Assembly: GCA_030824075.1 (NCBI GenBank) | Contig: JAVBYJ010000005.1 | Location: 62,001 to 126,000 of the forward strand | Direction: 5' to 3' | DNA: 64,000 nt | Source: Geothrix sp. | GTDB lineage: Bacteria > Acidobacteriota > Holophagae > Holophagales > Holophagaceae | Shown here: in pieces, positions 46,291 through 55,382 of the stretch | Layout: the number at the start of each line of letters is the position of its first letter | Position numbering within the stretch: the first letter of the stretch is position 1 | The notes under the pieces: model-generated | What the model saw: only the letters and a program-made list of their open reading frames with translations | Told to the model about the DNA's origin: nothing | Database searches by the model: none | Position numbers and translations under genes: made by a program

Positions 46291-48513
46291 ATGCGTTCGA
46301 TGCGGTGGGGAATCGTCCCGTCAATCCTGATGATGGCGGGGCCCCTGGCGGCCCAGGAGCTGCGTCCCATGACCTTCATGGACGTGATGGCCATGCGCGG
46401 GGTGGGCGGCGGCCAGCTGTCGCCAGACGGCGCGCGGGTGGTCTACACCGTGAGCATTCCCCATTGGAAGTCGGGCAAGAGCCACACCGATGTCTTCATG
46501 GCGGAGGTGGCCACCGGGGCGATCCGGCAGATGACCTTCACCCGGGAGAAGAGCGAGACCGGGCCCCAGTGGGCGCGGGACGGCAAACGATTGGCCTTTC
46601 TCAGTGACCGGGAGGGGAGCCCGGGGAGCCGGCAGGTCTACCTGATGTCCGTGGAGGGGGGCGAGGCCCGCAAGGTCACGGAGGCCAAGGATGGTGTCCA
46701 TGCCTTCGCCTTCAGCCTCGATGGGAAGTGGCTGGCCTTCAGCGCGGGCAAGCCGGAGGAGCGCCAGATCTCGCTGGTGGATCTTGCCTCCCAGGACCTT
46801 GTCGCGACGGCCCTTCCCAAGCACACCACCCCCGTTCGCGATTTTGCTTTCGCCGAGGATGGCAGCCGCCTGTTCTTCACCAGCCCTGACCAGGTGGACA
46901 AGGACGATGTGAAGCGGAAAGAGAAAAAGTTCGACGTTCGCATCGCCGACCCTGAGCAGCCACCGGTCCACCTTTGGTCCATCGACTTGAAAAGCAAGGC
47001 GGAGACACGCTGGACCGAAGGCGCGGGTTTCACGGTCACCGGCTTCCAGCTCTCCAAGGACGGCCGCTGGGCCTCCTACCGGGCCCTGCCCGCCGCCCGC
47101 CGCGTGGGTGACATCTCCCAGGAGGAAGCCAGTCTGCATCTGCTCGATCTGGGCACTGGCAAGGCGCGTCAGGTGCTGGAGAAATACGCCCGGTTCTCGG
47201 CCTTTTCGCCGGATGGCCAGCGGCTCGTCTATGCGGCTCCAGAGCGGTTCGAACGCCTCCGCAACGACAAGCTCTGGGTGGTGCCCACGGCCGGCGGAGC
47301 CGCGAGAAACCTGATGTTCGGGAAGGACATGAGCGTGTCCAACGCCAGCTGGGGTGAGGACTCCCGCACGCTCTACTTCACCGAGGCGGTGGGCGTGGAT
47401 CAGCATCTCTTCGCCCTTTCCGTGGAGGAGGGCGGGATAACCCAGCTCACCAAGCAGATGGGCGTTCTCGCAGGCAGCTACAACGCCGAGGCCAAGGCCT
47501 TTCTTCTGAGCTACAGCCACCCGCGGAAGCCCATGGATCTCTATGTGGCGAAGCCCCAGACCCTGGGATCGGCGGCGGCCTGGGTGAAGGTCTCCGACGC
47601 CAATCCGCAGGTGGCGAAGCTGTCCCTGGGCGCCACGGAAACCCTGCGCTGGAAGGCCAAGGACGGCGTGGAGGTGGAGGGCCTGCTCATCAAACCCCTG
47701 GGCTACGAAAAGGGGCGGCGGTACCCCCTCATCGTGCAGCTCCACGGCGGGCCCGCCGCGGCAGACATGAACGGGTTCCAGGGCCGCTACGTCACCTACC
47801 CGCATATCTACGCCGCGGCCGGCTACGCGGTGCTGCAGCCCAACTACCGGGGCTCGACGGGTTACGGCGAGGCTTTCACGCGGCAGATCGGCGGCAACTT
47901 CATGCGCCTTTCCTACGGCGACATCATGAGTGGCGTGGACCACCTCATCCGCGCAGGCGTGGCTGATCCCGAACGGCTCTGCATGATGGGTTGGAGCGCG
48001 GGGGGACATCTGTCCAGCTGGACCCTCACCCAGACGGACCGCTTCAAGGCCATCAGCACCGGGGCCGGGGCCGTGAACTGGATTTCGATGTATGCCGAAA
48101 GCGACGTGCAGAGTGTCCGCGAGTTCTATCTGGGCGGGAAACCCTACGACGCCTGGGATAACTTCGTGAAGGAATCCGCGCTGAAGTACGTCAAGAACGC
48201 CAAGACCCCCACGCTGATCCACGTGGGCGAGGCGGACCAGCGCGTGCCCAAGCCCCAGAGCGACGAGCTTTACATGGCCCTGAAGAAGCTCGGTGTGCCC
48301 GTGGAGTACATCGTCTATCCGGGTATGCCCCACGGCCTCACTGAACCCCGCTACCAGCTGGTGAAGATGGTCAGCGAGTTCAACTGGTTCGAGAAGTGGA
48401 TCAAGGGCCAGAAGACCTGGTTTGACTGGAAGGCGCTGCTGGACACGCTGCCGGCGGATGCCGATGCCAAGCCTGAAGCACCCGCAGGCTCCGCCGCAGA
48501 GCGGCGGAAATAA
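46291..48513 (+). CDS. Exported S9 family peptidase (DPP IV/acylaminoacyl-peptidase-like)
   Basis: This 740-residue protein has a signal peptide (1-22). A beta-propeller of WD40-like blades (about 30-440, with repeated SPDG and FSPDGQRLVY patterns) precedes the catalytic domain. There YRGSTGYGEAF, the nucleophile Ser in MMGWSAGGH (about residue 570), GEADQRVP with the Asp, and MPHGL with the His complete the triad. It should cleave short peptides in the periplasm. AGGAGG lies before ATG 46291. An N-terminal extension to 46255 lacks this support. A strong terminator follows. Confidence 0.93.
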   Translation: MRSMRWGIVPSILMMAGPLAAQELRPMTFMDVMAMRGVGGGQLSPDGARVVYTVSIPHWKSGKSHTDVFMAEVATGAIRQMTFTREKSETGPQWARDGKRLAFLSDREGSPGSRQVYLMSVEGGEARKVTEAKDGVHAFAFSLDGKWLAFSAGKPEERQISLVDLASQDLVATALPKHTTPVRDFAFAEDGSRLFFTSPDQVDKDDVKRKEKKFDVRIADPEQPPVHLWSIDLKSKAETRWTEGAGFTVTGFQLSKDGRWASYRALPAARRVGDISQEEASLHLLDLGTGKARQVLEKYARFSAFSPDGQRLVYAAPERFERLRNDKLWVVPTAGGAARNLMFGKDMSVSNASWGEDSRTLYFTEAVGVDQHLFALSVEEGGITQLTKQMGVLAGSYNAEAKAFLLSYSHPRKPMDLYVAKPQTLGSAAAWVKVSDANPQVAKLSLGATETLRWKAKDGVEVEGLLIKPLGYEKGRRYPLIVQLHGGPAAADMNGFQGRYVTYPHIYAAAGYAVLQPNYRGSTGYGEAFTRQIGGNFMRLSYGDIMSGVDHLIRAGVADPERLCMMGWSAGGHLSSWTLTQTDRFKAISTGAGAVNWISMYAESDVQSVREFYLGGKPYDAWDNFVKESALKYVKNAKTPTLIHVGEADQRVPKPQSDELYMALKKLGVPVEYIVYPGMPHGLTEPRYQLVKMVSEFNWFEKWIKGQKTWFDWKALLDTLPADADAKPEAPAGSAAERRK

Positions 48514-48536
48514 CCCGCCTCCATGGATTAGAAAAG

Positions 48537-48563
48537 AAGAAGCCCGGCTATGCCGGGCTTCTT
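48537..48563. terminator. Bidirectional terminator between S9 peptidase and tolC-like gene
   Basis: AAGAAGCCCGGC (48537-48548) and GCCGGGCTTCTT (48552-48563) make a perfect 12-bp stem with loop TAT. The minus strand continues as TTCTAA. Confidence 0.9.
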
Positions 48564-48581
48564 CGCGGAACCCTCGGATGA

Positions 48582-50099
48582 TTACTTAACTTCCAGCTTG
48601 CGGGCCTCGAGCAGATGCCCCAGGGCCTTCTCCAGGGCCGTGACGGTCTTGGCGTAGGTGATCTGAGCTTGCAGTTCGTTGCTCTTGGCGGTGTCCAGGT
48701 CGTTCTGCTTGGTGAGCACGAGGAAGTTGGTGCTCATGCCGTTCTCGAACTTCTTCTGTTCGGCTTCGAGATCCTTTTCACGGAAATACCGCGTCTTCTC
48801 GGCGGCGGCCACGCCCTTGGCGGAGGCATCCACATTGCGGAAGGCCTGGCGGACCTCCAGCGTGATGCCCAGCTCCAGGTCACGCAGGCTCAGCTCGCTC
48901 TGCCGACGGTTGGCGCGGGCCTGGGCCTGGTTGCCCCGGGCGGCGCGGTTCTGGATGGGCATGGCGAACTGGAGACCCACGGTGTAGCCGGGATAGGCAC
49001 CCTTGGTCAGATCCTTGTTCACGGCCGTCAGGCCTTCGGAGGGGATCTGGGAGGCGGCATTGCCGTTGTAGGTGGCGAAGGCGTCCAGCTGGGGCAGGGT
49101 GCGGTTGCCAGCGGCGGTTTCCAGGATCTGCTTGGATTCCAGATCGAGCCGCGCGGTCTTCAGTTCGATGCGGTTGGCCAGGGCCTGCTTCTCGGCGGCA
49201 GGCTCGTCCATTTCCAGGGGCTTCACGCTGGGGGTATCGGCCAGTTCGAGGGCTGCGGGTCGCTGGGCGGAGGGGTACAGGGCGCGGATCAAGGCGTCCT
49301 TGGCATTCAGCAGCTGGGCCTCGGCGGAAATGATGTCCTGCTCACGCTGGGCGACAGAGGCCTCGGAGGAGGTGACCTCGATGGGGGCCAGGGTGCCCAC
49401 CTGCACGCGGATCTGGTTCTCCTTCAGCTGCTTCTGGGCCAGGGCCAGGGCCTGCTGCTTGTTCTCCAGGTTGCGCTGGGCGAAGACCACGTCCCAGTAG
49501 AGGGTCTCGGTGCTGGCCACCAGGTCGATGATCGCCTTCTGGAAGCTGAAATCCGCAGCCTGGGCGCTTTTGCGGGCCACGATGAGGCGGCTTTCCGTGG
49601 CGTCCCGGCCAAAGTTCTTCAGCAGGCTCTGGGTGTAGGTGGCGGTAAAGCCGCCGTCGTAGGGATTGCTGGTGAAGGGGATCTCGGTCCCACCGTTCAC
49701 CGTGCCCTTGCTGAAGCGGTACGTCGGCGCGTAGTTCAGGCTCAGGTTGCCGCCCCAGCCGAAGGCCTTGGTGGACCCGACCGTGGCATTCCGGCTGAAG
49801 GTGGTCGTCTCCGAGGAAATGAATGGGCCACCAGGCGAGCTCTGGGCACGACTGGCGTCCTGGGTCTTGCTCAGGTTGAGGCTGCCGGTCAGGTTCCAGT
49901 CAAAGGCGCCCTGCTCGATCAGCAGGCCCGCCCGGGTGAAGTCGCGGGTTTCGACGGCGATCTGCACCTGCAGGTTGTTCTTCAGCGAGGTCTCGATGGC
50001 GCCCTGGAGCGTGAGCTTCGTCGCCGCTGCCTTCGGAGCCTCCTGGCCCACCAGGGAGAAGGCCACGAGCAGGGCCGGAAAGATCGGAAGACGCGTCAT
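48582..50099 (-). CDS. TolC family outer membrane efflux protein
   Basis: This 505-residue protein has a signal peptide (1-19, PIFPALLVAFSLVG). The long helical OEP repeats carry typical segments such as ATETLYWDVVFAQRNLENKQ and LALAQKQLKENQIRVQVGTLAPIEVTSSEA, mirrored by a second half ending FLVLTKQNDLDTAKSNELQ. It forms the outer-membrane channel of tripartite exporters or type I secretion. It could partner the MacA/MacB-like system at 7340-11889, though this is only an inference. ATG 50099 is chosen, with AGGAG upstream. Confidence 0.92.
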   Translation of the reverse strand: MTRLPIFPALLVAFSLVGQEAPKAAATKLTLQGAIETSLKNNLQVQIAVETRDFTRAGLLIEQGAFDWNLTGSLNLSKTQDASRAQSSPGGPFISSETTTFSRNATVGSTKAFGWGGNLSLNYAPTYRFSKGTVNGGTEIPFTSNPYDGGFTATYTQSLLKNFGRDATESRLIVARKSAQAADFSFQKAIIDLVASTETLYWDVVFAQRNLENKQQALALAQKQLKENQIRVQVGTLAPIEVTSSEASVAQREQDIISAEAQLLNAKDALIRALYPSAQRPAALELADTPSVKPLEMDEPAAEKQALANRIELKTARLDLESKQILETAAGNRTLPQLDAFATYNGNAASQIPSEGLTAVNKDLTKGAYPGYTVGLQFAMPIQNRAARGNQAQARANRRQSELSLRDLELGITLEVRQAFRNVDASAKGVAAAEKTRYFREKDLEAEQKKFENGMSTNFLVLTKQNDLDTAKSNELQAQITYAKTVTALEKALGHLLEARKLEVK

Positions 50100-50246
50100 C
50101 ACCACTCCTAGAGGATTGAAAAGAGCTGCCACAGGGTCAGGCTGCCTACGGACAAGTCCAGGGGCCGGTTTAGATCCTCCCCGGGAAGCAGGATGACTCC
50201 CTCGCATGATGAGGGCAAGTGTCATTTCATCGAGTGTTGAAAATAC

Positions 50247-51386
50247 CTACTTCAACAACTCGCGAGCGATGACCATGCGCTGGATCTCGCTGGTGCCCTC
50301 GTAGATGGTGGTCACCCGCACATCGCGGTAGAGGCGTTCCACGAGGTACTCCCGGGAATAACCGTAGCCGCCATGGATCTGAACCGCCCGATCGCAAATC
50401 CACACGGCGCTTTCGGTGGTGAAGAGCTTGGCGGTGGCGGCCTCCACCGTGCAGGTCTTTCCGGCCTCCTTGAGCGATGCGGCCCGGTACACCAGCAGGC
50501 GGGAGGCCTGCAGCCGGGCCTCCATCTCGGCCAGATAGGTCTGGATCATCTGGTGCTCGCCGATGGGCTTGCCGAACGATATCCGGGCCTTCGCGTAGGC
50601 CACGCTCTCATCCATGGCCCGCTGGGCGATGCCCAGGGCCTGGGCGGCGATGCCAATGCGACCACCGTCGAGGCCGCCGAAGGCCACTTTCAGGCCATCG
50701 CCAGGCTTGCCCAGCATCGCCTCCTCGGGCACGAAGGCGTCCTCCAGGGCGACCATGACGGTCTTGCTGGAACGCAGGCCCATCTTCTCTTCGGGCCGGC
50801 CCATGATCACGCCGGGTTGCTGGGCATCGAGGATGAAGGCGCTGATGCCCTTCTTGCCCTTGTCGGGATCGGTGCGGGCCATGGTGATGAAGTACCTGCC
50901 CACGCCACCATTGGTGATCCAGGCCTTGGCACCGTTCAGCTTCCAGCCACCGTCCACCCTGGTGGCGCGGGTCTTCAGCGCGGCGGCATCGGACCCCGCG
51001 TCGGGCTCGGTGAGCATGAAGCCCCCCAGCACCTCACCGCTGGCCAGGGGCTTCAGGTAGGTCTGCTTCTGCGCCTCGGTGCCGAAGGCCAGGATGGGGG
51101 CGCAGGCCACGGAGTTGTTCACGCTCATGGTCACGGCGATGGAGGCATCCGAGTAGGCCACCTGCTCAAGGGCCAGGATGTAGCTGAGGAAATCCACGCC
51201 CGCGCCGCCGTAGGCTTCCGGCACGGTCATGCCGAGAAAGCCCATCTCGCCCAGCTGTTTCAGGATGTCCTGCGGGAATTCGCCGCTGGCGTCCCGGGCG
51301 GTGGCGCCGGGATCGATTTCGGACATCGCGAAATCATGGGCGGCCTCGCGAATGGCGGTCTGATCATCGGTGAACACGGGAAACAT
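50247..51386 (-). CDS. Acyl-CoA dehydrogenase (short/butyryl-chain type)
   Basis: This 379-residue flavoenzyme has the family signatures AFMLTEPDAGSDAAALKTRA-like (residues about 127-147), the FAD/substrate motif KAWITNGGVG, and the C-terminal QIHGGYGYSREY and YEGTSEIQRM, whose Glu is the catalytic base in short-chain enzymes. It oxidises acyl-CoA to enoyl-CoA and passes electrons to ETF, which is not encoded here. It belongs functionally with the hydratase and hydroxyacyl-CoA dehydrogenase elsewhere in the window. Confidence 0.95.
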   Translation of the reverse strand: MFPVFTDDQTAIREAAHDFAMSEIDPGATARDASGEFPQDILKQLGEMGFLGMTVPEAYGGAGVDFLSYILALEQVAYSDASIAVTMSVNNSVACAPILAFGTEAQKQTYLKPLASGEVLGGFMLTEPDAGSDAAALKTRATRVDGGWKLNGAKAWITNGGVGRYFITMARTDPDKGKKGISAFILDAQQPGVIMGRPEEKMGLRSSKTVMVALEDAFVPEEAMLGKPGDGLKVAFGGLDGGRIGIAAQALGIAQRAMDESVAYAKARISFGKPIGEHQMIQTYLAEMEARLQASRLLVYRAASLKEAGKTCTVEAATAKLFTTESAVWICDRAVQIHGGYGYSREYLVERLYRDVRVTTIYEGTSEIQRMVIARELLK

Positions 51387-51486
51387 GGGGGCTCCGGGAG
51401 ATGGGTCAGGTTACCAAGCGCCGGCCGCTGGCCCGGCGGGACAGGGATCAGCCATGACGTGAATCACAGACCGCGCCCGCCTGACC

Positions 51487-52614
51487 TCATGATCCGAGCG
51501 ATTTTCTCAGGAGCTGGACTGCGGCCTTCGATCCCTCCCACTTCATCCGCGCCTGGGCCTCTTCCAAGCCGCACCAGAGGTACTCGCTGTGCTCGGCCGG
51601 TTCGAGCCGGACCTGGGCGTCCGGCGCCACTTCCATGGAGAAGCAGGTTTCGGTGTTGAAGCGCGGTTCGGCATCGGGGAACCGCACGATGCTGGGATCC
51701 ACCCAGAAGCTGTGGGAGAGGCCGAGGGGCCGCAGGGTGCCGCTGAGGCCCGTCTCCTCCATCAGTTCGCGATGGGCCGTCTGCTCGGGGGTCTCTCCGG
51801 GCTCCATCATGCCGGTCACGCTCTGCCACCAGAGGCCGTGCGCGGGCACCCGCAGCATCATGAGGATCTCGGGACCGGCAGGTCCTCGGCGCCAGGTGAG
51901 GGCCGAAACACTGCGGCTGGGATCCCTCGCGGGCTGGAGGTCCATGGCCAGGCAGGTGGTCAGGTGGTGCTGAAGGCGGTCTGTGGCCTCTTCCCAGGAG
52001 GGGGCGCCGTCGCCGAGCAGCGAGGCCAGGCTGCACACGCCCTTGTCGGTGAACCCGCAGGGGGTGATCCACCGGAAGTGGTCGAGGTTTGGCCGCACGT
52101 TGAAGGCGATGCCGTGGGTGCTGATCCAGCGGCTGAGGTGGAGGCCGATGGCGCCCAGCTTCTCTGGGCCCCGTGGCGTCTCCACCCAGATACCCGGGGC
52201 CCCCTTGAGGCGATCGGCGGTGATGCCGAAATCCGCCGCCGTGCGGATCATGGCCTCCTCCAACCCGCGGACCAGGCGGCCCACATCCTCGCGGCCACCG
52301 CGCAGGTTGCAGATGGGATAGGCCACGATCTGGCCGGGGCCGTGGTAGGTGACCTCGCCGCCCCGGTCCGTACGGTGGACGCTCACCCCCTGAGCCGAGA
52401 GGAAGTCGTCGCTCATGTGGATATCGGCGGGCGTGGCATTGCGGCCCAGGGTGAAGACGGGATCGTGTTCCAGGATCACCAGCTGGTCGGGCCGGTGCTC
52501 CTCACTCACGTGCTGAGCCAGGGCCTTCTGCATCCGGAGGCCCGCCGGATAGAACACCCGTCCGAAGCGGCGCAGCTGGGCGGGGCGGGGAAGGGAGAAA
52601 CCGATCTCGGACAT
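51487..52614 (-). CDS. lipB: LipB octanoyltransferase fused to a Nudix hydrolase domain
   Basis: This 375-residue protein joins two enzymes. Residues about 15-225 are LipB: HDPVFTLGRNA, DRGGEVTYHGPGQIVAYP, the lysine Lys152 in EKLGAIGLHLSRW, and the acyl-accepting Cys186 in TPCG. LipB moves octanoyl from acyl-carrier protein to lipoyl domains. Residues about 235-370 form a Nudix domain with a complete box at 268-290 (GMMEPGETPEQTAHRELMEE...), which resembles dihydroneopterin triphosphate pyrophosphatase (NudB) in its lead-in. The join at about 226-235 is in frame, with no stop or slippery run, so the fusion appears real. It is divergent from the kinase gene by 48 bp. Confidence 0.93.
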   Translation of the reverse strand: MSEIGFSLPRPAQLRRFGRVFYPAGLRMQKALAQHVSEEHRPDQLVILEHDPVFTLGRNATPADIHMSDDFLSAQGVSVHRTDRGGEVTYHGPGQIVAYPICNLRGGREDVGRLVRGLEEAMIRTAADFGITADRLKGAPGIWVETPRGPEKLGAIGLHLSRWISTHGIAFNVRPNLDHFRWITPCGFTDKGVCSLASLLGDGAPSWEEATDRLQHHLTTCLAMDLQPARDPSRSVSALTWRRGPAGPEILMMLRVPAHGLWWQSVTGMMEPGETPEQTAHRELMEETGLSGTLRPLGLSHSFWVDPSIVRFPDAEPRFNTETCFSMEVAPDAQVRLEPAEHSEYLWCGLEEAQARMKWEGSKAAVQLLRKSLGS

Positions 52615-52662
52615 GCCTCGAGTTTACCCGGACGCCCAGGCCTCCCGCGCTCTGGCATGATC

Positions 52663-54132
52663 ATGAAAGCAATGAGCATGGATCCTTCCACCATCGGCCG
52701 CTACAAGGTCCTCGGCACCCTCGGTTCAGGGGCGATGGGAACGGTGTACCTGGCGGAGGATCCGCTGCTCAAACGGCCCCTAGCCATCAAGGTGGTGCGG
52801 GAGGGGACCGGCGAGTCAGAGGTGCTGGAGCGGTTCAAGCGCGAGGCTGAAGTGTCCGCCTGCCTGAAGCATCCGAATGCCATCACGGTGTTCGACGTGG
52901 GTGAGGAGCCGGGCCTCGGCCCCTTTCTGGTCATGGAATACATCGAAGGGGAGTGCCTGTCGGACCTGCTCAAGCGCGGTCCCGTGGAACCCGGACCGGC
53001 CGCGGAGCTGCTCATCCAGGCCGGAGATGCCCTGGAGGCGGTGCATGGCCTGGGCATCATCCACCGCGACATCAAGCCCGAGAACTTCATGGTGGATCGT
53101 GATGGCCGCATCAAGCTCATGGATTTCGGCATCGCCCTGGGTGATCAGGGCCGCCTGACCGCCACCGCGGCCTTCCTCGGTACACCCGCCTACGCGGCCC
53201 CAGAGGTGTTGAACGGGGCCAAGGCCAATGCCGCGGCGGACCGCTGGTCCTTCACCCTCACGGCCTTCGAGATGATCACCGGGCAGCTGCCCTTCGCCGG
53301 AGACAGTGTCGGGACGGTGTTGTATCGCATCGTCCACGCGGATCCCGTTTTCCCCGAGGGCATGGGCCCGGAGTTACGGGCAGTCTTCCAGCGGGCCCTG
53401 GACAAGGACCCCTCGCGGCGCTTTCCGGATGGGCGGACCTTCCTCCGGGCGCTGCTGGAGGCGCTTCCTCTGGAGGCCGGTCCCCGGGCCGGTTACCTGG
53501 CCCACCTCGATTCCCCCGCGCCGGTCAAACCCACGAGCACCCTTCGGCTGGAGCTTCCGGCCACCCCCAAGGCCACAGGTCCTGTCCGGTGGATCTGGGC
53601 GGGGGCCGCGCTGACGGCGGGCCTTCTGCTCTGGGCAGCCTTCTTCCGAGCCGAGCCGAGCCGCGTGCTATCCATCGACTCCCGCCCGGGTGGCGCGGAG
53701 GTCTTTCTCGACGGCACGCCCCTGGGCCGCACGCCCCTTCGCCGGGTGGTGGTGAAGGGCAAGGCCGAAACCCTGCGTTTGGAGAAACCGGATTTCCTGC
53801 CGTTGGAAGTGCGCCTCAAGCCCCAGGATCGGGACCTGGCCCTGCGCCTCCAGGCCGCGCCCTTCACGGTGGCGGTGGCCAGCGAGCCACCCGGTGCCGA
53901 CGTGTCCCTGGATGGGGAAGTGAAGGGCCGCACGCCACTATCCCTGCAGGTGCCCGGCGAGGGCACCCACCAGGTGCGGCTGACTCTGGAGGGATACCAG
54001 CCCTGGAGCGCCATGCCTGAACGGCATAAGCCGATGCCCGATCCCATCCGGCTTCAGAAACTCCGGGGACGGAAGGCCGTGGATGGGGACGGCAAGATCA
54101 AGAAGTTCTTCAAGGGGATCTTCCAGAAGTAG
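52663..54132 (+). CDS. Membrane Ser/Thr protein kinase with two PEGA domains
   Basis: This protein of about 489 residues has a full Hanks-type kinase domain: glycine loop LGSGAMGTVY (20-29), Lys43 in LAIKVV, the catalytic HRDIKPEN (134-141), DFG, and an APE motif in YAAPEVL. A membrane helix (WIWAGAALTAGLLLWAAFF, about 308-326) is followed by two PEGA domains outside (SIDSRPGGAEVFLDGTPLGRTPL and VASEPPGADVSLDGEVKGRTPL cores). PEGA domains bind envelope ligands, so it may sense the cell surface. Several Met codons cluster (52657, 52663, 52672, 52678), none with a clear ribosome binding site; the start is uncertain by up to 15 codon positions at most. Confidence 0.93.
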   Translation: MKAMSMDPSTIGRYKVLGTLGSGAMGTVYLAEDPLLKRPLAIKVVREGTGESEVLERFKREAEVSACLKHPNAITVFDVGEEPGLGPFLVMEYIEGECLSDLLKRGPVEPGPAAELLIQAGDALEAVHGLGIIHRDIKPENFMVDRDGRIKLMDFGIALGDQGRLTATAAFLGTPAYAAPEVLNGAKANAAADRWSFTLTAFEMITGQLPFAGDSVGTVLYRIVHADPVFPEGMGPELRAVFQRALDKDPSRRFPDGRTFLRALLEALPLEAGPRAGYLAHLDSPAPVKPTSTLRLELPATPKATGPVRWIWAGAALTAGLLLWAAFFRAEPSRVLSIDSRPGGAEVFLDGTPLGRTPLRRVVVKGKAETLRLEKPDFLPLEVRLKPQDRDLALRLQAAPFTVAVASEPPGADVSLDGEVKGRTPLSLQVPGEGTHQVRLTLEGYQPWSAMPERHKPMPDPIRLQKLRGRKAVDGDGKIKKFFKGIFQK

Positions 54133-54152
54133 CTCTCGGCCATGATGGATCC

Positions 54153-55382
54153 ATGGCGAAGGTGATCGTGGTTGGCGGAGGAGCCGCTGGGCTGGTGGCA
54201 GCCTGGCGGGCGGCTTCGCTGGGCCACCGGGTGACGCTGCTGGAGGCCAACGGGCGGCTGGGCGTGAAGCTGCGCATCAGCGGTGGGGGCAAGTGCAACA
54301 TCACCCACGAGGGGCCGCCGAAGGCCCTGTTGGCGGCCTTCTCCAAGGAACAGGCGCGCTTCCTCCGGCCCTCGCTGCATGCCTTCGACAATGAGGCCGT
54401 GTTGGATCTTCTGCACCGGGAGGGAGTGGAGACCTACACCCGCGACAATGGCCGGGTCTTCCCGCAGGACCGCCCGGGCAGTGCCGGCGCCGTGGTGGCG
54501 GCCTTCGAGACCCTGGTGCGACGGGCCGGCGTGGAGGTGCGAACGGGCGCCCGGGTGACCGCGCTGCTGGGCCAAGCCCCGCGCCTGGAGGGCCTCCTGC
54601 TGGAGGAGGGGCGCGTTACGGCGGATGCCATGATCCTTGCCACGGGGGGCGCCAGCTATCCCGAAACCGGAACCCGGGGCGAGGTGCTGGGGTGGCTCCA
54701 GGGACTGGGCGTACCCATCCGTCCCTGGTTCCCGGCCCTGGCGCCCATTCCCCTCCAGCGACCCCGTTTCGCCTGGGAGGGCGTGGCCCTCAGGGGAGGG
54801 GAGTTGCGGCTGAGCGCGGGGCCCGAGGGTCGCCGCCTGGGAGCCTTCGCCGGCGACCTCGTCTTCACGAAGGCCGGTATCAGTGGCCCCGCGGCCCTGG
54901 AATTGAGTCAGGTCACGGAACAGGCCCGCCGGAGCGGTTTCGCCTGGCTGACCTATGCGTCGAGGCTGGAGCCGGCCGAAGCCGTGGATGCGGCGCTTCA
55001 GGCCGAGCAGCGGGAAAACCCGCGCCTGCTGGCGGCCACCTGGGTTCAACGGCACCTCCCGGAGCGGTTGGTGCTGCCGCTGTTGGAGGAGGCCGGAGTG
55101 GGCCGGGCCCTCATGTTGAAGGATCTTCCGAAAGCTGCGCGCAAGGCGCTGGTGGGCCTGGTGACGGCCCTGCCGCTCGGAGAGCCTCAACCGGTGTCCC
55201 TGGCCCGGGGCGAGGTGGCCGCGGGTGGGGTGGACCTCTCGACGGTGGACCCGCGCACCATGGCTCTGCGCGGATGGGAGAACCTGCGCGTCTGCGGTGA
55301 ACTGTTGGATCTGGACGGTCCTGTGGGCGGCTACAACCTGCAGGCGGCCTTCAGCACAGGTTTCGCGGCTGGGTCTATCTAG
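54153..55382 (+). CDS. HI0933/YhiN family flavoprotein
   Basis: This 409-residue protein has the FAD-binding motif VIVVGGGAAGLVAAWRAA at the start, the family-specific GRLGVKLRISGGGKCNITH, and a C-terminal GGVDLSTVDPRTMA and GPVGGYNLQAAFSTG. The HI0933 group is often annotated as aminoacetone oxidase or NAD(P)/FAD-dependent oxidoreductase; the true substrate is not established. It begins 20 bp after the kinase gene. Its stop codon is inside a CTAG shared with the convergent GAPDH-like gene. Confidence 0.92.
   Translation: MAKVIVVGGGAAGLVAAWRAASLGHRVTLLEANGRLGVKLRISGGGKCNITHEGPPKALLAAFSKEQARFLRPSLHAFDNEAVLDLLHREGVETYTRDNGRVFPQDRPGSAGAVVAAFETLVRRAGVEVRTGARVTALLGQAPRLEGLLLEEGRVTADAMILATGGASYPETGTRGEVLGWLQGLGVPIRPWFPALAPIPLQRPRFAWEGVALRGGELRLSAGPEGRRLGAFAGDLVFTKAGISGPAALELSQVTEQARRSGFAWLTYASRLEPAEAVDAALQAEQRENPRLLAATWVQRHLPERLVLPLLEEAGVGRALMLKDLPKAARKALVGLVTALPLGEPQPVSLARGEVAAGGVDLSTVDPRTMALRGWENLRVCGELLDLDGPVGGYNLQAAFSTGFAAGSI

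Noticed and set aside
46321-48333. 670-codon minus-strand frame opposite the second S9 peptidase
   Set aside because: Shadow frame, His/Gly/Leu-rich without motifs, opposite a well supported gene.
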